A stretch of 64,000 nucleotides of DNA, taken from assembly GCF_012641365.1 (NCBI RefSeq), contig NZ_JABAIM010000002.1, forward strand, positions 434,001 to 498,000. Reading direction: 5' to 3'. The notes below the pieces were generated by a model. The model saw only the letters and a list, made by a program, of their open reading frames with translations, was not told the origin of the DNA and made no database searches. This stretch comes from Leeia aquatica (GTDB lineage Bacteria; Pseudomonadota; Gammaproteobacteria; Burkholderiales; Leeiaceae). Position numbers and translations under genes: made by a program. Shown piece by piece: positions 59,854 to 64,000 of the stretch (positions are counted from its first letter, which is position 1; each line of letters starts with the position of its first letter).

Positions 59854-60696
59854 ATGTCCGAGCTGCGCTTTGCCGGTAGTGACCGCTATGTCGCGCCGCC
59901 GGAGCTGATGCTGGCCGTCAATGCCGCCATCACGCTGGAACGGCCACTGCTGATCAAGGGGGAGCCCGGCACCGGCAAAACCCTGCTGGCCGAAGAAATG
60001 GCCCGCGCCCTGCAGCTGCCCTTGCTGGCCTGGCACATCAAGTCCACCACCAAGGCGCAGCATGGCCTGTATGAATATGATGCTGTTTCCCGCCTGCGGG
60101 ACTCACAGCTGGGGGATCCTCGCGTCTCCGACATTGGCCATTACATTGTGCGGGGCAAGCTGTGGGAGGCCTTTGATCGCGATGATCGCTGTGTACTGCT
60201 AATCGACGAAATCGACAAAGCGGATATCGAGTTCCCCAACGATTTGCTGCGTGAGCTGGACCGCATGGCGTTTGATGTCTATGAGACGCGGCAAACCATT
60301 ACCGCCCGCCAGCGCCCTATCGTCATCATCACCAGCAATAACGAGAAAGAGCTGCCGGACGCCTTTTTGCGCCGCTGCTTCTTTCATTACATCCGTTTTC
60401 CGGATCGGGACACGCTGGCACAGATTGTCCGGGTTCACTACCCCACACTGCGCGATGAATTACTGCATGAGGCGCTGACCCTGTTCCTGGGGCTGCGTGA
60501 GCTGCCGTCGCTCAAGAAAAAGCCATCCACCTCCGAACTGCTGGACTGGCTGCATCTGCTGCAAGCCAAACAGATCGAAGCGGCGACCCTGCAAGCCCAT
60601 GCCTCACAAGGGCGGGTACCCTTGCTGGGCGCCTTGTTGAAAACCGAGCAGGATATTGCGGGCCTCGGAAAGCTGGCCAGCCTGCTCAAGCGTTGA
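59854..60696 (+). CDS. MoxR-family AAA+ ATPase
   Basis: The 280-residue ATPase has Walker A G-E-P-G-T-G-K-T (about 36-43), Walker B V-L-L-I-D-E-I-D-K-A-D (about 114-124), sensor 1 I-I-T-S-N-N-E-K-E-L and an R-R-C-F-F-H-Y arginine finger motif. MoxR proteins are chaperone-like ATPases that usually pair with a von Willebrand factor A protein. No such gene follows; the next is HMG-CoA lyase. Confidence 0.9.
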   Translation: MSELRFAGSDRYVAPPELMLAVNAAITLERPLLIKGEPGTGKTLLAEEMARALQLPLLAWHIKSTTKAQHGLYEYDAVSRLRDSQLGDPRVSDIGHYIVRGKLWEAFDRDDRCVLLIDEIDKADIEFPNDLLRELDRMAFDVYETRQTITARQRPIVIITSNNEKELPDAFLRRCFFHYIRFPDRDTLAQIVRVHYPTLRDELLHEALTLFLGLRELPSLKKKPSTSELLDWLHLLQAKQIEAATLQAHASQGRVPLLGALLKTEQDIAGLGKLASLLKR

Positions 60697-60711
60697 CCCG
60701 GAGATCCCGGC

Positions 60712-61617
60712 ATGACCTTGCCCACCGCTGTACGTATTGTCGAAGTTGGCCCGCGCGACGGGTTGCAGAACGAGAAACAACCGGTCGCAACCGAGACCAA
60801 GCTGGGCCTGATCCACCGCCTGGCAGAGGCTGGCCTCAGCACGATTGAAGCCACCAGCTTTGTCAGCCCGAAGTGGGTACCGCAAATGGCGGACCATGCA
60901 GAGATTGTCGCAGGACTAAAGCGCAAGCCTGGTGTCCGCTACCCGGTACTGGTGCCTAACCTCAAAGGGCTGGAAGGCGCGCTGGCCGCCGGGGTGGATG
61001 AAATCGCCGTTTTCGTGGCCGCCAGCGAGGCATTCTCGCAGAAAAACATCAACTGCAGCATTGCAGAGAGCCTGGAGCGGGTCGCCGCCGTGGTGGAAGG
61101 TGCGCGTGCAGCCGGCGTGCCAGTACGGGGCTATGTCTCCTGTGTATTGGGCTGTCCCTATGAGGGGGACATTGCCGCCTCGCAGGTGGTCAGCGTGGCA
61201 GACAGCCTGCACCAGATGGGCTGCTACGAGATTTCACTGGGGGATACCATTGGCGTTGGCACCGCAGGCAAGGCCCGCGCCTTGTTTGAACAGGTAAGCC
61301 GCAAGGTGCCACTGCCACAATTGGCCGGACATTTTCACGATACCTATGGCCAGGCCCTGAGCAATGTCTACGCCGCGCTGGAGGTCGGGGTATCAGTATT
61401 TGACGCTTCGGTGTCCGGTCTGGGCGGCTGCCCTTATGCCAAAGGCGCCACCGGCAACCTGGCCACCGAAGACCTGCTCTATCTGCTCAACGGGCTGGAG
61501 ATCCACACCGGCGTGGACATGACCGCGCTGTGCGCAGCAGGCCAGTACATCTGTGATGCACTGGGCCGCCCCAGCCAGTCCCGCGTCGCCCGCGCGCTGG
61601 CTGCTCGCGCCAGCTGA
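60712..61617 (+). CDS. mvaB: Hydroxymethylglutaryl-CoA lyase
   Basis: The 301-residue protein has [11 protein letters not shown] at 11-21, [13 protein letters not shown], the G-D-T-I-G-V-G-T motif, [12 protein letters not shown] metal ligands, and [14 protein letters not shown] with the catalytic Cys. It splits HMG-CoA to acetoacetate and acetyl-CoA, the last step of leucine breakdown. It ends 1 base before the convergent GFA gene. No other leucine-degradation gene is in the window. Confidence 0.95.
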   Translation: MTLPTAVRIVEVGPRDGLQNEKQPVATETKLGLIHRLAEAGLSTIEATSFVSPKWVPQMADHAEIVAGLKRKPGVRYPVLVPNLKGLEGALAAGVDEIAVFVAASEAFSQKNINCSIAESLERVAAVVEGARAAGVPVRGYVSCVLGCPYEGDIAASQVVSVADSLHQMGCYEISLGDTIGVGTAGKARALFEQVSRKVPLPQLAGHFHDTYGQALSNVYAALEVGVSVFDASVSGLGGCPYAKGATGNLATEDLLYLLNGLEIHTGVDMTALCAAGQYICDALGRPSQSRVARALAARAS

Positions 61618-61618
61618 G

Positions 61619-62071
61619 TCAGCGCAGGCCCTGCTGGCGCTGCCAGGCTTCGATCAGGGGTGCGAAGTCTGGCGGGTTGCCGGGGCTGGCAGGCACCCCA
61701 GGATCCAGCTCAAACCAGCATTGCGCGCTATCGGTCCAGATGTGCGCGCCCGGGCGCAACCAGCGGGTGTCATCCAGCGTACCGGGTTTGATGCTGAGAA
61801 TGGCGGGCTGGTCCCGTAGCTGATGGAACAGCCGCGAGCCACACTGCGGGCAGAACAAGCAGTCCATGGTGCGCCCACTGGGCGTCTGACGGGTCCAGGT
61901 AGCGAGTTCGCCGCTGACCTCACGCGTCTGCACCCGACACCACAAACCCATGCCAAATGCGCTGGCAGACTGCCGCTGGCACTCCTTGCAGTGGCAGGCA
62001 AACACCAGCAAAGGCTCACCCATCACCCGGTAACGGCTAGCCCCACATTGACACTGACCTGATAGTTCCAT
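61619..62071 (-). CDS. GFA-family zinc protein
   Basis: From the ATG at 62071 the protein has 150 residues and the GFA/CENP-V zinc pattern: C-Q-C-G near 7-10, C-H-C-K-E-C near 26-31, and C-P-Q-C-G near 74-78. The family includes glutathione-dependent formaldehyde-activating enzymes, though most members have not been tested. The gene is convergent with the HMG-CoA lyase gene. Confidence 0.88.
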   Translation of the reverse strand: MELSGQCQCGASRYRVMGEPLLVFACHCKECQRQSASAFGMGLWCRVQTREVSGELATWTRQTPSGRTMDCLFCPQCGSRLFHQLRDQPAILSIKPGTLDDTRWLRPGAHIWTDSAQCWFELDPGVPASPGNPPDFAPLIEAWQRQQGLR

Positions 62072-62103
62072 CGCTGACCCCAGAGGGCAGAAGCACCAAA
62101 ACA

Positions 62104-62130
62104 AAAAGCCCACTCAGGGAGCGGGCTTTT
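62104..62130 (-). terminator. Rho-independent terminator of rpmBG
   Basis: AAAAGCCC (62104-62111) and GGGCTTTT (62123-62130) with inner CTC/GAG form the stem; on the minus strand a run of five T follows. It lies 20 bases after the rpmG stop. Confidence 0.85.
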
Positions 62131-62149
62131 CAGTGAAAATCGCCGAAGC

Positions 62150-62305
62150 TTACTTCAGCTTGATTTCCTTGTAGATCACGTGCTTGCGGACAACGGGATC
62201 AAACTTCTTGATCTCCATCTTTTCCGGCATGGTACGCTTGTTCTTGGTGGTGGTGTAGAAGTGGCCGGTACCCGCAGTGGATTCCAGCTTGATCTTTTCA
62301 CGCAT
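62150..62305 (-). CDS. rpmG: 50S ribosomal protein L33
   Basis: This 51-residue protein reads [20 protein letters not shown] and continues [31 protein letters not shown]. It has no cysteines, so it is the zinc-independent form. It follows rpmB by 51 bases, the usual order in proteobacteria, and the two share the promoter upstream of rpmB. Confidence 0.97.
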   Translation of the reverse strand: MREKIKLESTAGTGHFYTTTKNKRTMPEKMEIKKFDPVVRKHVIYKEIKLK

Positions 62306-62356
62306 GATTCAAACCTTTCATCGCTGGGGCCTCCATGAGGCCCCTGTTACCGTGGA

Positions 62357-62590
62357 TTACAGCGCACCTGCTGCACGCAGATCAGCCAGAACGACATCGA
62401 TACCCTTCTTGTCGATCAGACGCAGACCGGCGTTGCTCACGCGCAGACGAACCCAGCGGTTCTCACTTTCCACCCAGAACCGACGATATTGCAGGTTCGG
62501 CAGAAAACGACGTTTGGTTTTGTTGTTGGCATGGGAAACGTTGTTCCCCGTCATCGGCGCTTTGCCGGTGACCTGACATACTCGCGCCAT
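62357..62590 (-). CDS. rpmB: 50S ribosomal protein L28
   Basis: The 77-residue protein has the L28 signature [25 protein letters not shown] and [20 protein letters not shown] at the C-terminus. GGAG lies 8-12 bases upstream. It is essential for translation and co-transcribed with rpmG. Confidence 0.98.
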   Translation of the reverse strand: MARVCQVTGKAPMTGNNVSHANNKTKRRFLPNLQYRRFWVESENRWVRLRVSNAGLRLIDKKGIDVVLADLRAAGAL

Positions 62591-62634
62591 GGCCCTGACT
62601 CCAGTTTCGTATAGCGGATTTCGGAAAAGCGTGA

Positions 62635-62663
62635 TTTATACCATGCACGCCAAACTAACTCAA
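62635..62663 (-). promoter_or_regulatory. Sigma70 promoter of rpmBG
   Basis: On the minus strand TTGAGT (62658-62663) and TATAAA (62635-62640) are separated by exactly 17 bases; the start codon lies 44 bases further on. This is the best promoter match in the window. The -35 element slightly overlaps the end of radC. Confidence 0.8.
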
Positions 62664-63379
62664 GCCCCGCGTGCGTTTTCTTCGCTATGAAGGGTGTCAT
62701 TTGACAACAGCCAACCCTGCTCGGCGAAGGAGAGACTCTGGTTTCCCGCCACAATCACATGATCCAGCAAACGGATGTCCAGCAAGTGCAGTGCGCGTTG
62801 CAGCTTGCGGGTCAGCTGATGGTCAGCCGGACTCGCATCAGGCCGGCCTGATGGGTGATTGTGCGCCAGAATCAAGGAGGCAGCATGGCATGCCAGCGCC
62901 TGCTGGGCGACTTCACGCGGGTAAATCACGCACTGGTCCAGGGTACCCCGCGCCAGCTCGGCCGACTGGATCAGCCGGTGCTGGCTATCCAGAAACAGAC
63001 CCAGCACCACCTCGCGTGGCAGGCGCCCCAGTCGCAAGCCCAGGTATTGCTTCACCGTCTTCACACTGCCCAGCACCGGCTGCTGCTGCATGTCTTCCAG
63101 CAGCGCACGCCGCGCCATCTCCAGCACCGCCTGCAGTTGCGCATACTTGGCCGCGCCCAGACCGCGTACGCTGGACACCTCGTCCTGCGACGCAGCGAAC
63201 AAGGCATTCAGTGAGCCAAAGCGTTGCAGCAGCTGCCGCGCCAGGTCCACGGCGGACACGCCGGTCACCCCTACCCGCAGGAAGATCGCCAGCAACTCGG
63301 CATCCGACAAACTCTCCGCCCCGCGCTGTAGCAGTTTTTCGCGCGGACGCTCGTCCGCCGGCCAATCGGTAATCCGCAC
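62660..63379 (-). CDS. radC: RadC-family JAB-domain protein
   Basis: The 239-residue protein starts at a GTG with a strong G-A-G-G-A-G-G region upstream. It has a helix-hairpin-helix region near 50-80 ([12 protein letters not shown]) and a C-terminal MPN/JAB fold with the metal motif [14 protein letters not shown] near 174-187. The cellular role of RadC is unsettled despite the name. It is 12 bases from the transporter gene upstream. Confidence 0.92.
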   Translation of the reverse strand: MRITDWPADERPREKLLQRGAESLSDAELLAIFLRVGVTGVSAVDLARQLLQRFGSLNALFAASQDEVSSVRGLGAAKYAQLQAVLEMARRALLEDMQQQPVLGSVKTVKQYLGLRLGRLPREVVLGLFLDSQHRLIQSAELARGTLDQCVIYPREVAQQALACHAASLILAHNHPSGRPDASPADHQLTRKLQRALHLLDIRLLDHVIVAGNQSLSFAEQGWLLSNDTLHSEENARGA

Positions 63380-63391
63380 CCTGCCCTCCTC

Positions 63392-64000
63392 TTACGCCAG
63401 ACGCATGGTCACCGCCCCGGCACCGATCAGACCCACTGCCAGCCAGCGCCGCCGCGACATCGGCTCTTTGAGCACCCATGCCGAGATCAAACAGGCAAAC
63501 AGGATGGAGGTCTCGCGCAAGGCTGACACCATGGCGACCGGTGCCCGTGTCATCGCCCACAACGCCACCCCATAGGAGCCCAGCGTAAACGCGCCCCCCA
63601 CCAATGCCCGCCCACCCTGCTGCCGCATCTGCAACAGCAAAGGCTCCCGCTGTGCATACCAGGCCCAGAGCAGGATCGGTACCGCAGCGACAAAGAAAAT
63701 CCACAGCGTGTACACCAGTGCATGGCCGGATGCCCGTACCCCCATGCCATCATTGAGGGTGTAGATCGCAATCACCACGGCATTGAGCAGGGCATAGCGC
63801 GCCCCCTTGCCCTGCTGGCGCAACACCCGCCAGGAGCCCAGCAGACCAAACACCCCGCCACAGATCAGCAGCACCGCCAGCCAGCCGGTTGCGCCCAGGC
63901 TCTCCCCAGTCAGGGGACGAGACACCAGCGCCACCAGCATTGGCGCACTGCCGCGCATGATCGGGTAGGTCTGGCTCATGTCGGCATGATGGTAAGCAGC
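63392..64000 (-). CDS. EamA/DMT-family transporter, C-terminal part
   Basis: The frame is open to the window edge on the minus strand (A-A-Y-H-H-A-D before M-S-Q-T-Y-P-I-M-R-G), so the N-terminus is cut off. About 203 residues remain, with about seven membrane helices and the EamA repeat pattern Y-P-I-M-R-G-S-A-P-M-L-V-A-L and A-M-V-S-A-L-R-E-T-S-I-L-F-A. Substrates of this drug/metabolite transporter family vary; none can be named. Confidence 0.82.
   Translation of the reverse strand, partial: AAYHHADMSQTYPIMRGSAPMLVALVSRPLTGESLGATGWLAVLLICGGVFGLLGSWRVLRQQGKGARYALLNAVVIAIYTLNDGMGVRASGHALVYTLWIFFVAAVPILLWAWYAQREPLLLQMRQQGGRALVGGAFTLGSYGVALWAMTRAPVAMVSALRETSILFACLISAWVLKEPMSRRRWLAVGLIGAGAVTMRLA

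Noticed and set aside
1-64000. tRNA, rRNA, CRISPR, IS elements or phage genes
   Set aside because: I scanned for cloverleaf ends, regular direct repeats with spacers, DDE transposase motifs and integrases and saw none that I could support.

Overview
The window reads as chromosomal DNA of a free-living, GC-rich betaproteobacterium. Neisseriales (Chromobacteriaceae/Chitinibacteraceae-like) is my best guess: it rests on gene style (a DUF3579 gene, rpmB-rpmG next to radC, a type II secretion/MSHA-like locus, many orphan periplasmic binding proteins) and not on any marker-gene comparison. I found no rRNA, tRNA, CRISPR array, transposase or integrase. Both ends cut through genes: a GNAT acetyltransferase on the left and an EamA/DMT transporter on the right.

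Layout. 1-16.5 kb is a mosaic of short transcription units: a lipoprotein, an AraC regulator divergent from a DHA2-type MFS exporter, a CbbR-like LysR regulator divergent from an SbtA-family bicarbonate transporter, a MerR regulator with a textbook operator and a coupled macrodomain gene, a DUF885 metallopeptidase, secreted unknowns, and a PEP-mutase-like gene overlapping ada. 16.8-25.6 kb is one tightly packed operon of eleven genes (overlaps of 1-20 bp). It encodes a T2SS/MSHA-like machine: major pseudopilin, inner-membrane platform, ATPase, PilM/N/O/P-like assembly proteins, a lipoprotein secretin with TPR-like and cohesin-like extensions, and three further pseudopilins, the last without Glu5. 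25.8-33.8 kb is an Rhs island joined directly to that operon: a secreted DUF6531/Rhs protein without core, a second secreted Rhs protein with core and a low-GC toxin-like tip, a low-GC putative immunity gene, a decayed copy of the end of the last pseudopilin gene, and a second DUF6531/Rhs protein almost identical to the first over its last ~280 residues. The architecture implies that a block (pseudopilin 3' end plus Rhs gene) was duplicated, and that the Rhs proteins may be surface-delivered by the neighbouring machine.

33.8-47.4 kb holds umuDC behind a 9+9 bp palindrome of the GAAC-N4-GTTC type, small stress and redox genes, two AraC/MFS/LysE units, a YceI protein, a DUF2310 gene broken by a one-base shift at a slippery-type heptamer, a GST-curA pair behind a palindromic operator, a cupin, pirin and DUF3579. 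47.5-56.2 kb is a catabolic cluster: a glutamine-synthetase-like ligase, aldehyde dehydrogenase, iron alcohol dehydrogenase, M81 (MlrC-like) hydrolase and NMT1-type binding protein on one strand, with a divergent APC permease. I infer a gamma-glutamylated amine or amino-alcohol pathway. 56.3-64 kb holds a nitrobindin-like protein, an Hpt/HD-GYP protein, UspA, a thioesterase/TerB-like/MoxR/HMG-CoA lyase operon, a GFA protein, rpmG, rpmB, radC and a DMT transporter.

All functions come from reading the sequence; no database search was run.
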